Shown: positions 47,835 through 57,577, numbered from the stretch's first letter. The stretch: 64,000 bases of DNA from Oceanobacillus rekensis (GCF_002153375.1 NZ_MTBQ01000009.1:12311-76310), one strand, 5' to 3'. Notes: generated by a model not told the origin, from the letters alone. A program made the numbers and translations.

Positions 47835-48722
47835 CTACTCAATCAAGCCTGCTTCTTGTAAAAATTCCTTTGCTACTAAATCAACCATCATGCCTTCATT
47901 ATCAACTTTGGCATTCATGGCTTGCATTGCTGATTCGTCAATTTTACCTTCTAGTTGCTGCATTACTTCTTCCAATTCAGGATGTTTTTTAAGTGTTTCT
48001 TCTCGTACTAGAGGAAGCGCATGATAAGGAGGGAAGTAAGACCGATCATCTTCAAGCACTCTTAGATCATATATCTGTAATTGGCCATCTGTTGTGTAGG
48101 AGTTGATTACATCCACTTCACCACTATCAATGGCACGATACATCATCCCATGATCCATTCCCTTTACGTCTTTAAATTCTAGATTATACTCTTCTTTAAA
48201 GCCTGGCAAACCATCCGGACGATCAATAAACTCGAATACCGCTCCAAGTGTATATTGATCGGCTACTTCGGCAAAGTCACTGAATGTTTCTACACCAAGT
48301 TTCTCTGCTTCTGCTTCATCAAATGCCAGTGTGTACGTGTTATTAAAACCGAATGTACCAAACGCTCTAATACCATCCTCTGCAACAAGTTCCTTCGTTT
48401 TCGCTAAGGTTTCTTCTGCAGTTCCGGGAGATTCACCGTAATACGTTATCACAATCGTACCAGTATAGTCAGGTATAATCTGAATACTGCCATTCATCAT
48501 TGCATTCCAAACGACATTAGATCCACCAAGATTTTCCCTGTATTGTACATCTATGTCTGTTTTTTCTTCAATTAATTGGCCTATAATGTTTGATAAAATG
48601 ATACTTTCCGTATTATTTCTTGAACCTACGGTAACTGCATCTTCTGTATTTAAAATGCATCCGGCTAATGGAATAACACTAATAAAAATGATAATAAGTA
48701 AAAGTGATTTTTTCTTATTCAT
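47835..48722 (-). CDS. opuCC: Compatible-solute ABC binding lipoprotein (OpuCC/OsmX-like)
   Basis: The 295-residue protein has a lipoprotein signal (VIPLAGCIL) and the OpuAC/ProX fold (VTVGSRNNTESIILSNIIGQLIEEKTDIDVQYRENLGGSNVVWNAMMNGSIQIIPDYTGT). OpuC-type proteins bind glycine betaine, choline, carnitine and similar osmoprotectants. It is the last gene of the leftward operon. Confidence 0.87.
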   Translation of the reverse strand: MNKKKSLLLIIIFISVIPLAGCILNTEDAVTVGSRNNTESIILSNIIGQLIEEKTDIDVQYRENLGGSNVVWNAMMNGSIQIIPDYTGTIVITYYGESPGTAEETLAKTKELVAEDGIRAFGTFGFNNTYTLAFDEAEAEKLGVETFSDFAEVADQYTLGAVFEFIDRPDGLPGFKEEYNLEFKDVKGMDHGMMYRAIDSGEVDVINSYTTDGQLQIYDLRVLEDDRSYFPPYHALPLVREETLKKHPELEEVMQQLEGKIDESAMQAMNAKVDNEGMMVDLVAKEFLQEAGLIE

Positions 48723-48723
48723 A

Positions 48724-49377
48724 CTATTTCAACCCTTCTGGAGTAGACCAACGTTCAAACTTGTTGAAAGAAAACTCAAGTATAATAGCTAATATAGCAG
48801 CAGGAATAGCTCCTAAGAATATTAAGCCATCTATTCCCCGGGTAATACCTAAGAAAATAAAGTCTCCTAGTCCACCAGCACCTATAAAGGCTGCTAATGT
48901 CGCATTTCCCACATTAATAACTGCAGCTGTACGGATCCCAGCCATTATAATAGGGACGGACAAAGGAAGCTCAACCTTGAATAATATCATCTTGCTTGTC
49001 ATTCCCATTCCCTTAGCGGCTTCCAAGGTTGCCTTATCTACATCTTTAATACCTGTATATGTGTTCCGAACAATCGGTAAAAGTGAATATAAAAATAATG
49101 CAGCAATCCCAGTTTTTACACCTATACCAAAAATAGGAATCATAAACCCGAGTACTGCTAAACTAGGAATGGTTTGCATAATTCCTGTACCGCCCAATAC
49201 TACAGGGACTAGTGATGGCACACGTGTAATAAGAATACCCAAGAATACACCGAGTATAACTGCCATCACCATAGAGAAAAACACAAGTTGTATATGAACA
49301 AATGTCGCCTCAAGCACCTCTGGCCAACGCATTTGTGTTTGTGTAACAATTTCTTCCCATAAGCTTAAGTTATTCAT
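48724..49377 (-). CDS. opuCB: Compatible-solute ABC permease (OpuCB-like)
   Basis: The ~217-residue membrane protein has the ProW-type core (ATLEAAKGMGMTSKMILFKVELPLSVPIIMAGIRTAAVINVGNATLAAFIGAGGLG). The frame runs 57 bases further upstream, but the ATG at 49377, overlapping the ATPase stop by 8 bases, gives the family N-terminus. The second permease gene (opuCD) of B. subtilis is absent. Confidence 0.87.
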   Translation of the reverse strand: MNNLSLWEEIVTQTQMRWPEVLEATFVHIQLVFFSMVMAVILGVFLGILITRVPSLVPVVLGGTGIMQTIPSLAVLGFMIPIFGIGVKTGIAALFLYSLLPIVRNTYTGIKDVDKATLEAAKGMGMTSKMILFKVELPLSVPIIMAGIRTAAVINVGNATLAAFIGAGGLGDFIFLGITRGIDGLIFLGAIPAAILAIILEFSFNKFERWSTPEGLK

Positions 49378-50506
49378 CCGATTCTGCCTCCAATTCCGTC
49401 CATTGACTGGACAATGCGGATAGCAATGTTCCACGAGTTACTAATCCAATTACCTTATTGGCTTCATCTACGACTGGAACGATTCCTTGTGATGCTGTCT
49501 CCATCATAATAATGGCATCTTTAGCACTTTGTGAACCTGTAAGAAATGGTTCAGATGTTAGCATAATTTCTTCAATAGACTTAATTTCATCCATTTTCTT
49601 GATTAATTCATATGCAGATACGATTCCCAACATTTTGTCCTTCTCGTCAACGACAATTAACATCGTTTTTCTTTGCTTGCGCATCATTGCAAGGGATTTT
49701 TCAGGAGAACGACTTGGAAGTGCTGTTAAAACCTTTTCCGCCATGACATCTTGAACTGACATAAGCTCAGGATTTTGTAAGATACGATGCTTACCGATGA
49801 ATTCTTCGACGAAGCCAAACGCAGGTTCATGTAGTAATTTTTCTGGGGTATCAAGCTGAACTAAATTGCCATCTTTCATAATAGCAATTCGATCACCGAG
49901 CTTTAATGCTTCATCCATATCATGAGTAACAAAAACAATTGTCTTCTTAAGTTTTTGCTGTAAGGAAATTAATTCCCCTTGTAATTGCTCCCTTGTAATT
50001 GGATCTAATGCACCAAATGGTTCATCCATCAAGATAATGCTTGGATTAGAAGCAAGAGCTCTTGCGACGCCAACCCGCTGTTGCTGTCCACCTGATAATT
50101 CTTTAGGATATCTGTTGCTAAATACCTCTGGGTCAAGGTCCACCATCTCCAGTAGCTCTTTCACTCTCGCTTTGATATCCTGTTCATCCCACCCTTTAAG
50201 TTGGGGAACAATCGCGATATTCTTTGCAATTGTATAATGGGGGAAGAGACCAATTTGTTGAATTACATATCCAATATCACGTCGCAATTCTGCGGCATTT
50301 AACTTCGTAACATCCTTCCCGTTAATAGAAATAGTTCCTGTTGTGTGCGGAATCATCCTATTAATCATTTTCATTGTTGTTGATTTTCCAGATCCACTGG
50401 GCCCGATGAGTACAACAAGCTCTCCTTCAGGAATTTCAAAACTGACAGAATCTACTGCTTTGAATCCGTCCTTATACACTTTGCTTACATTCTCGAATTT
50501 TAGCAT
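49370..50506 (-). CDS. opuCA: Compatible-solute ABC ATPase with CBS domains (OpuCA-like)
   Basis: The 378-residue protein has Walker A GPSGSGKST, signature LSGGQQQRVGVARAL, Walker B IILMDEPFGALDP, and two C-terminal CBS domains (from ~residue 250: MSVQDVMAEKVLTALPSRSPEKSLAMM and later FLTGSQSAKDAIIMMETASQGIVPVVDE). CBS domains in OpuCA-type ATPases sense ionic strength or nucleotides to gate uptake. AGGAGG lies before the ATG. Confidence 0.9.
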   Translation of the reverse strand: MLKFENVSKVYKDGFKAVDSVSFEIPEGELVVLIGPSGSGKSTTMKMINRMIPHTTGTISINGKDVTKLNAAELRRDIGYVIQQIGLFPHYTIAKNIAIVPQLKGWDEQDIKARVKELLEMVDLDPEVFSNRYPKELSGGQQQRVGVARALASNPSIILMDEPFGALDPITREQLQGELISLQQKLKKTIVFVTHDMDEALKLGDRIAIMKDGNLVQLDTPEKLLHEPAFGFVEEFIGKHRILQNPELMSVQDVMAEKVLTALPSRSPEKSLAMMRKQRKTMLIVVDEKDKMLGIVSAYELIKKMDEIKSIEEIMLTSEPFLTGSQSAKDAIIMMETASQGIVPVVDEANKVIGLVTRGTLLSALSSQWTELEAESDE

Positions 50507-51430
50507 GTTTACCTCCTAGTTTTTGGCTTCACAAAAAAAAGCTCCCATATGCATATATTATGCGCAGGGAACCCTTTGCTTACTACAAAAGGTTTATGTG
50601 AAATAATGATTCCAACTATTAATTGTACATGTTGTTAGAGTTTGATACAATGTTCAGAAAATTCCTTATAGCCTTATATTATCCTGCATTTGTACATATA
50701 TGGCATAAGATAGCTATATATGTAATAGATCCGCTCCCTGTCTTGTGTTTCCTATTGTTTCCTGCAAGTTAGGTGGGTGTCTCTACGAAATGCGAATCTT
50801 ATTAAGGGAATAACTAGTCAATTTTGCTGAAAAATACAAAAGTATCCTTTGAAATATGTTTTAATTATTAGTAACGACAAAAACAAAAAACATGATAAAG
50901 GATATAGTTATTATGATACAGAACTTTTTTAAAATACAAAGATATATAAATCGAGAGCATCCACAAGTTAACAGGATCAGATAAACGCATCGCGCTAGCC
51001 AAGATAGCGAAGACTATTTGAAAGGGCGGTCAATCCATTTTTGCGAAAGAGTTTTACGTCAAGGGATACTATAAGGAAAGGTCATTATGAGTTAAAAAAG
51101 GAATACCCATTGAGGATTCTTTTCATGCAAAGGGTAGAAAAAGTGGAAGATAGACTTCCTAACTTATTACAGAATATAAAGGGTATCGTGGGCGACAAGC
51201 CGGACAAATTCAAGTTTTAACACCACCAGATCTTTAACTAGATAATCGTATTCTACTACAATGGAGATACCTCTACCAAAATTGGGTGAAGGTTTTAGCT
51301 ATACTGTTCTAATCACGAAGGTTTCGTTGAACTGACCCCAAGTATACTGAGAGAGAGACGACGGTGCTAATCCTAGTGGTAGGAGTAGGTATCTCTTCTT
51401 TTCAAAAAAAGAAAGCGTGTTATTCGTTTC
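50507..51430. other. 924-bp intergenic region with leader and degraded coding-like DNA
   Basis: The left ~200 bases are the leader and promoter region of opuCA. Around 50950-51060 the + strand reads INREHPQVNRIR, a stop, then SQDSEDYLKGRSIHFCERVLRQ, and 51127-51222 reads QRVEKVEDRLPNLLQ. These look like remains of a coding gene, but I cannot name it. Confidence 0.35.
50533..50573 (-). promoter_or_regulatory. Terminator-like hairpin in the opuCA leader
   Basis: On the minus strand GGTTCCCTGCGCATA folds onto TGCATATGGGAGC (imperfect stem with GGG/CCC base) and is followed by eight T residues, 27 bases before the opuCA ATG. A terminator placed between promoter and start suggests attenuation. 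Confidence 0.5.
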
Positions 51431-52312
51431 CTAAACTTCTGCATATTTATGATTAATTATTGAATAAATAATTCGCTTAGCAAGACCTCTGATTTGTGAA
51501 TTCTTTCGATATTGAACGTAGACTTCGTTTGGTATGTTAGAAATCTCCGTTATTTTTCGAATTTCTATTTCTTTATGATATCTTTTACTTATTCCAAGTT
51601 CAGGCAAAATCCCAATGCCTATCCCGCTAGTAACGGCTTGTAAAAGCATTTCACTATTTTCCACATCAATGCGTGTTACATTTTGTACACCGATTAGCCG
51701 TTGGTCAATTAACCTCCACAGCGCCGAGTTTCTTTTAAAACTAATAATTGTCTCATTGCTAAGGTCTTCTAAATAAAGTTCCTTGGTCATAGCGAGTTTA
51801 TGATTTTTGGCGTGGGCTAATATTAATTCATTATTGAACAAATACTCTGATTCAATATCATGTTGATTGGGCAGCACCTCTCTTGTAAAAATTAAATCCA
51901 CTTCTCCTAATAGGCATCTTTCATTTAAATTGACAGAATCATACCCTTCTAAGACTTGAACATCAATCCCCCCAATGGATTTAATCAAATTTAATAATTC
52001 TACAATAAAGGAATAGGAGTATCCAGGAGAGAAACCGATTTTGATTAGTGGATCCTTCACTAAATTTGTAATTTCTTTGGAATGTTGCATATAGATTAGA
52101 ATGTTTTTGGCATATTCAATCAACATATTTCCTTCTTTTGTAATGAATATATCATGACCGATTCTTGTGAAAAGCTTACATTGTAGGATGTCTTCAAGAG
52201 CTTTTATTCGGGATGTAATAGTTGGTTGCGTAACATCAAGGGCTACCGCAGCTTTCGAGTAACTTTTACATTTTGCAACGATAAGAAAGGTTTCTAATTG
52301 GCTTTCATTCAT
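51431..52312 (-). CDS. LysR-family regulator
   Basis: The 293-residue protein has the LysR helix-turn-helix (CKSYSKAAVALDVTQPTITSRIKALEDILQCKLFTR) and effector domain. The frame is open 36 bases upstream, but GGGAGGT seven bases before ATG 52312 fixes the start. It is divergent from an aromatic-acid transporter gene and probably regulates it (inference). Confidence 0.87.
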   Translation of the reverse strand: MNESQLETFLIVAKCKSYSKAAVALDVTQPTITSRIKALEDILQCKLFTRIGHDIFITKEGNMLIEYAKNILIYMQHSKEITNLVKDPLIKIGFSPGYSYSFIVELLNLIKSIGGIDVQVLEGYDSVNLNERCLLGEVDLIFTREVLPNQHDIESEYLFNNELILAHAKNHKLAMTKELYLEDLSNETIISFKRNSALWRLIDQRLIGVQNVTRIDVENSEMLLQAVTSGIGIGILPELGISKRYHKEIEIRKITEISNIPNEVYVQYRKNSQIRGLAKRIIYSIINHKYAEV

Positions 52313-52880
52313 TCCATTACCTCCCGAGCTTAACATTATAAAAAACAATATTAGAGAGCGTTTACATTAATTAATAATATAGTAATAGTAATTATAGTGT
52401 CAATATTTATTGCCAGAATAATTTAAAAATAAGTCATAAAATGGATAAGATTATTTTCGAGTTTTCTTTTTATTAAATGATGCATAGGGGAATTTATTAC
52501 CTATATGTAAGTTCCGATCTTGTTATTTTTGTTTGAAAAGTACATATTTATCAGATTCTTTTCTACCAGATCATTTTTAATCCTTTCAAGTAATTTGCAA
52601 TCGTTATTACATAAAAATAGGGGATGTTATCACATAGTGATTTACATATTGGTTGAATTTTCATAAATATTTTAATATTTTTACTTATGTTGCGTATAGG
52701 GGAAATCATAACTTGTATAACTAACTTCCTGCAATATAATAAAAATTACTTATTGAAAGATTGTGGTGATGCCTAATTAACTATTAAGTAATAAATATTT
52801 ATTCCTTTGGGTATAGAATTATTGCCTTTTAAAACGATAAAACAGCTAAAAAAGTATTCAATGAAAAGAGGAGATGTGTA
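52313..52880. other. 568-bp divergent promoter region
   Basis: AT-rich, no gene. Only the promoter at 52713-52740 was recognised. Confidence 0.4.
52713..52740 (+). promoter_or_regulatory. Candidate promoter of the AAHS transporter gene
   Basis: TTGTAT (52713-52718), 16-bp spacer, TATAAT (52735-52740), leaving a 140-base leader before the ATG. Confidence 0.45.
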
Positions 52881-54260
52881 ATGACAAAAGTAAATCCAGA
52901 TCAAATTATTGGTGATAGTAAATTTAACCGCTTTCATTTGAGTTTATTCATATGGAGTTTCATGATTATTTTATTCGATGGATATGATTTATCTGTTTAT
53001 GGGACAGCTCTACCAGTCATAATGGAAGAATGGAGTTTAAGTTCTGTTGAGGCAGGATCAATAGCAAGCTATGGTCTCTTTGGAATGGTATTCGGGGCAA
53101 TTATCTTCGGTATACTAGCTGACCGTATAGGAAGAAAGAGAGTTATTATTATCAACGTATTTATATTTAGCCTATTTACTCTACTATGTGGTTTTGCAAA
53201 CTCAGCAATGACTTTCTCTATTTATCGCTTTATCGCAGGATTAGGTTTAGGCGGTATTATGCCGAATATAGCTGCTTTAGTATCAGATTATGCTCCTAGA
53301 ACAATGAAAATTAAATTAGTATCTTCTACATTAGTTAGCTTTGCGATTGGGGGAGCACTTGCGCCAACTGTTGGAGTTCTTTTAATTGAGGCATTTGGAT
53401 GGCAATCTGTTTATATTGTTGCGGGCCTACCGCTTTTAGCTATTCCTTTCATGATGAAGCAACTACCAGAATCATCTAGCTACCTTATCCGTACCGGTAA
53501 AAAAGAACAACTATTTGCAACTCTCGCAAAGGTAAGTCCTGGTTCAACATTTAGGATGACTGATGAAATTGAGGAAGTAAAATTAACAAAAACAAACATT
53601 CCTATTGCAGGATTGTTTAAAGAGCATCGGGCTTTAAGTACTATCGGATTTTGGGTAGCATTCTTCTGTGCTTTATTAATGGTATATGGATTAAATACTT
53701 GGTTACCAAAATTAATGATCGAAGCTGGTTATGGATTAAATTCAAGTTTAGGGTTCCTTATTGGGCTTCAAGGCGGAGCTGTTATCGGGATTCTTGCTCT
53801 TAGTAATCTTTGTGAAAAATATGGTTCTAAAAAGGTTATTATTACATCTTATATTGCTGGAGCCATTGCTTTAGCCTTGCTAGGACTTGGTGGAAGTACA
53901 TTCTATATTTTCATTTTAGTAGCAATTGCAGGGGCTGCTACAACAGGTTCTCAAGTTTTGATTCAAGCTTATGTAACATCGTTCTACCCTTCAGAAATGA
54001 AATCAACGGGTTTAGGGGTGGCTTCAGGAATTGGACGATTCGGAGGAATGACGGGACCAATTTTAGGGGGATTCTTGTTGACAATGGCTTTACCTAACTT
54101 TATGAATTTCCTAGTATTCTCAATTGTTTGTATTGGCGCTGCAATCGGATTATCAGTAATTGCTGATAAATATTCAGCTTCTAATATGGAGGTAAGAGCA
54201 ACTAGTAGCAAGCATGCTGAATTATTAAGTAAAGGTGAAATAGCAGCATCAAATGAGTGA
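52881..54260 (+). CDS. MFS transporter, aromatic acid:H+ symporter family
   Basis: The 459-residue 12-segment protein has the AAHS patterns ILFDGYDLSVYGTALP, GILADRIGRKRV and TSFYPSEMKSTGLGVASGIGRFGGMTGPILGG. It is a paralogue of the transporter at 13340 with the same N-terminal arrangement (ANSKFNKFHL versus GDSKFNRFHL). With the divergent LysR gene and the nearby BenE symporter it marks an aromatic-acid uptake locus that lacks catabolic genes. Confidence 0.88.
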   Translation: MTKVNPDQIIGDSKFNRFHLSLFIWSFMIILFDGYDLSVYGTALPVIMEEWSLSSVEAGSIASYGLFGMVFGAIIFGILADRIGRKRVIIINVFIFSLFTLLCGFANSAMTFSIYRFIAGLGLGGIMPNIAALVSDYAPRTMKIKLVSSTLVSFAIGGALAPTVGVLLIEAFGWQSVYIVAGLPLLAIPFMMKQLPESSSYLIRTGKKEQLFATLAKVSPGSTFRMTDEIEEVKLTKTNIPIAGLFKEHRALSTIGFWVAFFCALLMVYGLNTWLPKLMIEAGYGLNSSLGFLIGLQGGAVIGILALSNLCEKYGSKKVIITSYIAGAIALALLGLGGSTFYIFILVAIAGAATTGSQVLIQAYVTSFYPSEMKSTGLGVASGIGRFGGMTGPILGGFLLTMALPNFMNFLVFSIVCIGAAIGLSVIADKYSASNMEVRATSSKHAELLSKGEIAASNE

Positions 54261-54540
54261 TTTTTATTTGTGCAACTATTTCTACTAAGTTTAATAAGCT
54301 ACCATACAGGTATTCACCCAAAATATTTAGAGATTTATTGATAGAAATTTGCAAGGTTCTCGATTAACTTTCCATTCCATATTATCTTCACCAAGCCTTT
54401 GAGAAGATTTGGTTTAAGAAATAGGGTAGTTCAAGAATAAATCCGATTGGATACGTGCAAAATGAAGTTTTCCATATAAGATCATACTTAAAACGTTTGT
54501 TCAAAAAGGAAAGGACCGAGGTCGTCTAGTTCTCAGGCGT

Positions 54541-54680
54541 CCTGGGACTGCGTTTACTCGCTCCACCGAAGAGCTTTGGGACTGCGTTTACTCGCTCCAC
54601 CGAAAAGCTTTGGGACTGCGTTTACTCGTACCACCGAAAAGATTTGGAGCTGTGATTACTCGCTCCATCGAAAAGCCTTG
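54541..54680. repeat. Four-copy 34-bp tandem repeat
   Basis: TGGGACTGCGTTTACTCG starts at 54543, 54577 and 54611, with a diverged fourth copy at 54645. The unit continues CTCCACCGAAAAGCTT. Exact 34-bp period; no unique spacers; not coding. Confidence 0.85.
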
Positions 54681-54684
54681 TTGC

Positions 54685-54719
54685 AACTTCGACACTAGCA
54701 CGTCCTGTGCGTCGAAGTT
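54685..54719. repeat. Hairpin next to the 34-bp repeats
   Basis: AACTTCGAC and GTCGAAGTT pair around a 17-nt centre containing GCAC/GTGC. No T-run; REP-like rather than a terminator. Confidence 0.5.
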
Positions 54720-54892
54720 CGAGGCGGAGTAGTTTTGAGTGGTAGTCTTCCAAGGATGTAGTGACCTTGTGGTTCTCAACAGGACATGTCAGTACTTAGT
54801 CGAAGATACCTCGGGAACGTCATTTTTATCGGACCTTTTCGATAGCCTCTTAATGATTAACACTACTTTGACATTATTAGAAAGGAGATTAT

Positions 54893-56146
54893 ATGGAAGA
54901 AAATCGTTTTCGGACAAATCTAAAAGAGTTACCTCAGAATTTGAATATTAATACTATAAGTGCGGGTTTAGTCGCAGCCATTTTTGGATGCACAGGCCCT
55001 GCATTAATTATCATCGGGGCGGCAACGGCTGGTGGGTTAACGTATACCCAAGCCATCAGCTGGATTTTTGCTGTTTACCTTTTTAGCGGATTACTCGGTA
55101 TCTTTATTGCATTAAAGTATCGCCAACCGATTTCAGTAGCACATACGATTGCTGGAGCTGTATTGATGGCAGGTTCCTTAACCCACTTTTCCATCCATGA
55201 AGCGGTTGGGGCGTATCTCATTGCAAATATTCTTGTTATCCTCCTGGGCTCTACGGGTCTAATCGAGAAAGTCATGAAATGGATCCCTCTTCCGATCGTT
55301 ATGGGGATGATTGTTGGTGTGATGATCCAATTTGCGTTAGACATGATTACATCGATTTCCATTAAACCGTTACTCGCAGGGTCAGCGATTCTCGCATTTT
55401 TGCTTTCATCACGATATCTTAGCAAGGTTCCACCTGTATTGTCTGCGTTAATCGTTTCGGTGGTCGTGGCGGTCTTTACAAATGCTTTTGAATTTCCAGC
55501 TGCTCAGAGTATGTTTGTCCTCCCAAAACTTGTGATTCCTGCATTTAGTTGGGATGCGATTGTGTCAATTAGTATTCCACTTGCACTCTTGATCATCTGT
55601 GTGGAAAATGCTCAAGCGACAGGGGTACTAATGGCTCAAGGGTACAAGCCACCTACGACGGGCATGGCGGTATATGGGTCAACGGTTGGTCTATTCGCTT
55701 CACTGTTGGGGGGACATGCAATCAACATCGCCGGACCAATGACTGCCATCTGTTCAGCAAACGAAGTCGGAAAAAAGGATAGCCGCTATGCAGCATCGGT
55801 TATGAACGGTGTGTTTTTCGCAGGCTTTGGCCTATTTGCAGCGTTCGTTGTTCCATTTGTCATTGCAATGCCAAGTGTTATCGTTACGGTCATTGCCGGC
55901 TTAGCCATGTTAGGGGTTCTCATCAATTCATTAAAAACAGCATTCTCCGATACTAAGTTTCAAATGGGTGCATTCTTTGCCTTAATCATCGGAATGTCAG
56001 GAGTCAACTTTTTCAATATCGGTGCACCATTATGGGCCATTGTCGGAAGTCTGTTTGTCTCCTTACTCGTTGAAAAAAGTGACTTTGCATTTAACATAAA
56101 TAAAGAGGATAAAGAGAGAAAGGAAAAAATAGAAACAAGTGCTTAA
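54893..56146 (+). CDS. BenE-family benzoate/H+ symporter
   Basis: The 417-residue protein has about 12 membrane segments and BenE patterns (GLVAAIFGCTGPALIIIGAATAGGLTYTQAISWIFAVY, HTIAGAVLMAG, GGHAINIAGPMTAICSANEVGKKDSRY). It imports benzoate or a similar acid. AAAGGAG is eight bases before the ATG. Codons look more GC-rich than in the surrounding genes, hinting at a separate origin. Confidence 0.87.
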   Translation: MEENRFRTNLKELPQNLNINTISAGLVAAIFGCTGPALIIIGAATAGGLTYTQAISWIFAVYLFSGLLGIFIALKYRQPISVAHTIAGAVLMAGSLTHFSIHEAVGAYLIANILVILLGSTGLIEKVMKWIPLPIVMGMIVGVMIQFALDMITSISIKPLLAGSAILAFLLSSRYLSKVPPVLSALIVSVVVAVFTNAFEFPAAQSMFVLPKLVIPAFSWDAIVSISIPLALLIICVENAQATGVLMAQGYKPPTTGMAVYGSTVGLFASLLGGHAINIAGPMTAICSANEVGKKDSRYAASVMNGVFFAGFGLFAAFVVPFVIAMPSVIVTVIAGLAMLGVLINSLKTAFSDTKFQMGAFFALIIGMSGVNFFNIGAPLWAIVGSLFVSLLVEKSDFAFNINKEDKERKEKIETSA

Positions 56147-56157
56147 TCATACACACT

Positions 56158-56200
56158 AAAACCCAGATAATTCATTCGTCAATGAATTATCTGGGTTTTA
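56158..56200 (+). terminator. Terminator after benE
   Basis: AAACCCAGATAATTCATT and AATGAATTATCTGGGTTT form a perfect 18-bp stem with a 4-nt loop, with T residues after it. Confidence 0.9.
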
Positions 56201-56220
56201 CTATTGGCCTCGTGTGGAAC

Positions 56221-56289
56221 GTGGGGACAGGCTTTGTCCCAATGAATTTTAGGTTAACTATGGGACGATGAACCTGTCCCCCTGTACCT
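56221..56289. repeat. Dispersed GGGACA element, copy C
   Basis: It starts GTGGGGACAGG and ends AACCTGTCCCCCTGTACC, so GGGGACAGG pairs with CCTGTCCCC; an inner TGTCCCA/TGGGACG pairing is also possible. The right end shares GGGAC-ATGAACCTG with copies A and B. Confidence 0.65.
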
Positions 56290-56356
56290 TTCCCCTGTAC
56301 CTTTTCACAACATGTGGTAAGCTAATTTTAAAACGATTCAGAATGGGAGTATACAT

Positions 56357-57100
56357 ATGTTTGAACTATCGATCATGGAATGGGCTATTGTCATCCTTTG
56401 TGCTATTTTCATAGGTTTTTCAAAATCGGGATTACCAAATATGATTATTCTCGTTGTTACAGCACTTACTTTCGTTTTTCCAGCAAAAGAATCTGTTGGT
56501 ATTTTGCTGCCAATGTTGTTGGTTGGGGACATATTTGCAGTGACTTACTATCGTAGAAATGTCGTTTGGAAACATCTCATCACACTGATTCCCTGGGTAT
56601 TGATTGGGATTATATCAGGCTACTTTGTACTTTCACAAGTAAGCAGTGGGCAGTTAACACCCCTTATTGGTATCATTGTGCTGACAATGATTGTGCTTCA
56701 GCTAACACGGCAGAAATTCGGGGAAAGGTTCAATCAACTTTTACCAACATCACTTTGGTTTGTTGCATTAATGGGGATTCTAGGTGGATTCACGACGATA
56801 GTAGGAAATGCTGCTGGTGCCGTGATGACAATTTATTTACTAGTGAAAGGTCTATCAAAGGAGAATTTTGTCGGTACTGCTGCATGGTTCTTCCTGTCCG
56901 TAAATCTGATCAAGTTTCCGTTTTACTTGCAATTGGGGTTAATTAATCAGGCTTCATTAACTTTTAACCTCTGGATGGTTCCGGCAATTATTGCTGGTGT
57001 ATTTATCGGTATTAAAATCCTGCCGCTTATACCAAAGAGGGTTTTCGGGTGGCTTGTCCTGGGACTAGCAGCGTTAGGCGGGATAAATTTGTTGTTTTAA
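56357..57100 (+). CDS. TauE/SafE-family (DUF81) permease
   Basis: The 247-residue protein has eight hydrophobic segments and the two repeated blocks of the family (GFSKSGLPNMIILVVTALTFVFPAKESVGILLPMLLVGDIFAV; GILGGFTTIVGNAAGAVMTIYLLVKGLSKENFVGTAAWFF). Members export sulfoacetate, sulfite or other organic anions. The B. subtilis ytm operon ends with such a gene (ytnM), but here it is 14 kb away from the sulfur operon. Confidence 0.85.
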   Translation: MFELSIMEWAIVILCAIFIGFSKSGLPNMIILVVTALTFVFPAKESVGILLPMLLVGDIFAVTYYRRNVVWKHLITLIPWVLIGIISGYFVLSQVSSGQLTPLIGIIVLTMIVLQLTRQKFGERFNQLLPTSLWFVALMGILGGFTTIVGNAAGAVMTIYLLVKGLSKENFVGTAAWFFLSVNLIKFPFYLQLGLINQASLTFNLWMVPAIIAGVFIGIKILPLIPKRVFGWLVLGLAALGGINLLF

Positions 57101-57315
57101 TAAGCTCCCCCTGTCTAGTTATTCTACTTTTCCTATTTTATTATATCTACCTTTTGAATAAATTTAGATTATTTACATAAAAACTAGAAAGGAAATTTCA
57201 GTAAAGTTATACGCTCTGAGTTTTTGATTAACTTTAGTCCGACAAGGGTATATAAGAAATCGTGATGCAATTGGAAAGGCGCCTACAACCAGTCAGACAG
57301 GAGATGACAGCCATC

Positions 57316-57573
57316 ATGAAAATGAAGAAGAAAATGAAAATATTAATCTTTACCATTGCTATTGTTGCAATACTAGGGGTAATTTATATGCTAACCGTCG
57401 TTGGTCAAAGTCAGACGAAGGATGGGAACGAAAAACAGGAGATCGAGCAAGTGGCCTATGATTATAGTACGGACAAGCTGGCTAAAGAGGCAACTTCCGA
57501 CAATTCCAATGAGTTTATAGTCACTCAAGCTAGCATAGAGGAAACTTACAATTTGCCCGAGGGCGAATTGTAA
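57316..57573 (+). CDS. Small single-span membrane protein
   Basis: About 85 residues: a basic N-terminus (KMKKKMK), one membrane segment (ILIFTIAIVAILGVIYMLTVV) and an acidic extracytoplasmic tail. Unrecognised. The start is uncertain: the frame opens at 57262, and GGAG at 57300 lies 12 bases before ATG 57316. The last codons form part of a large hairpin. Confidence 0.5.
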   Translation: MKMKKKMKILIFTIAIVAILGVIYMLTVVGQSQTKDGNEKQEIEQVAYDYSTDKLAKEATSDNSNEFIVTQASIEETYNLPEGEL

Positions 57574-57577
57574 GTTT
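57542..57577 (+). terminator. 16-bp hairpin overlapping the end of the small ORF
   Basis: AACTTACAATTTGCCC and GGGCGAATTGTAAGTT pair with one T-G wobble around GA; the stop codon is inside the 3' arm. Only TT follows, then CACAAG. Confidence 0.55.

Noticed and set aside
48704-49297. 197-aa plus-strand reading frame opposite opuCB
   Set aside because: Shadow of the ABC permease gene; composition (Ile/Pro/Lys-rich) is that of antisense frames.
50940-51230. Transposase remnant
   Set aside because: Coding-like fragments are present, but none carries a recognisable transposase motif or terminal repeats.
54541-54680. CRISPR-like 34-bp repeats
   Set aside because: Units are directly adjacent with no spacers.
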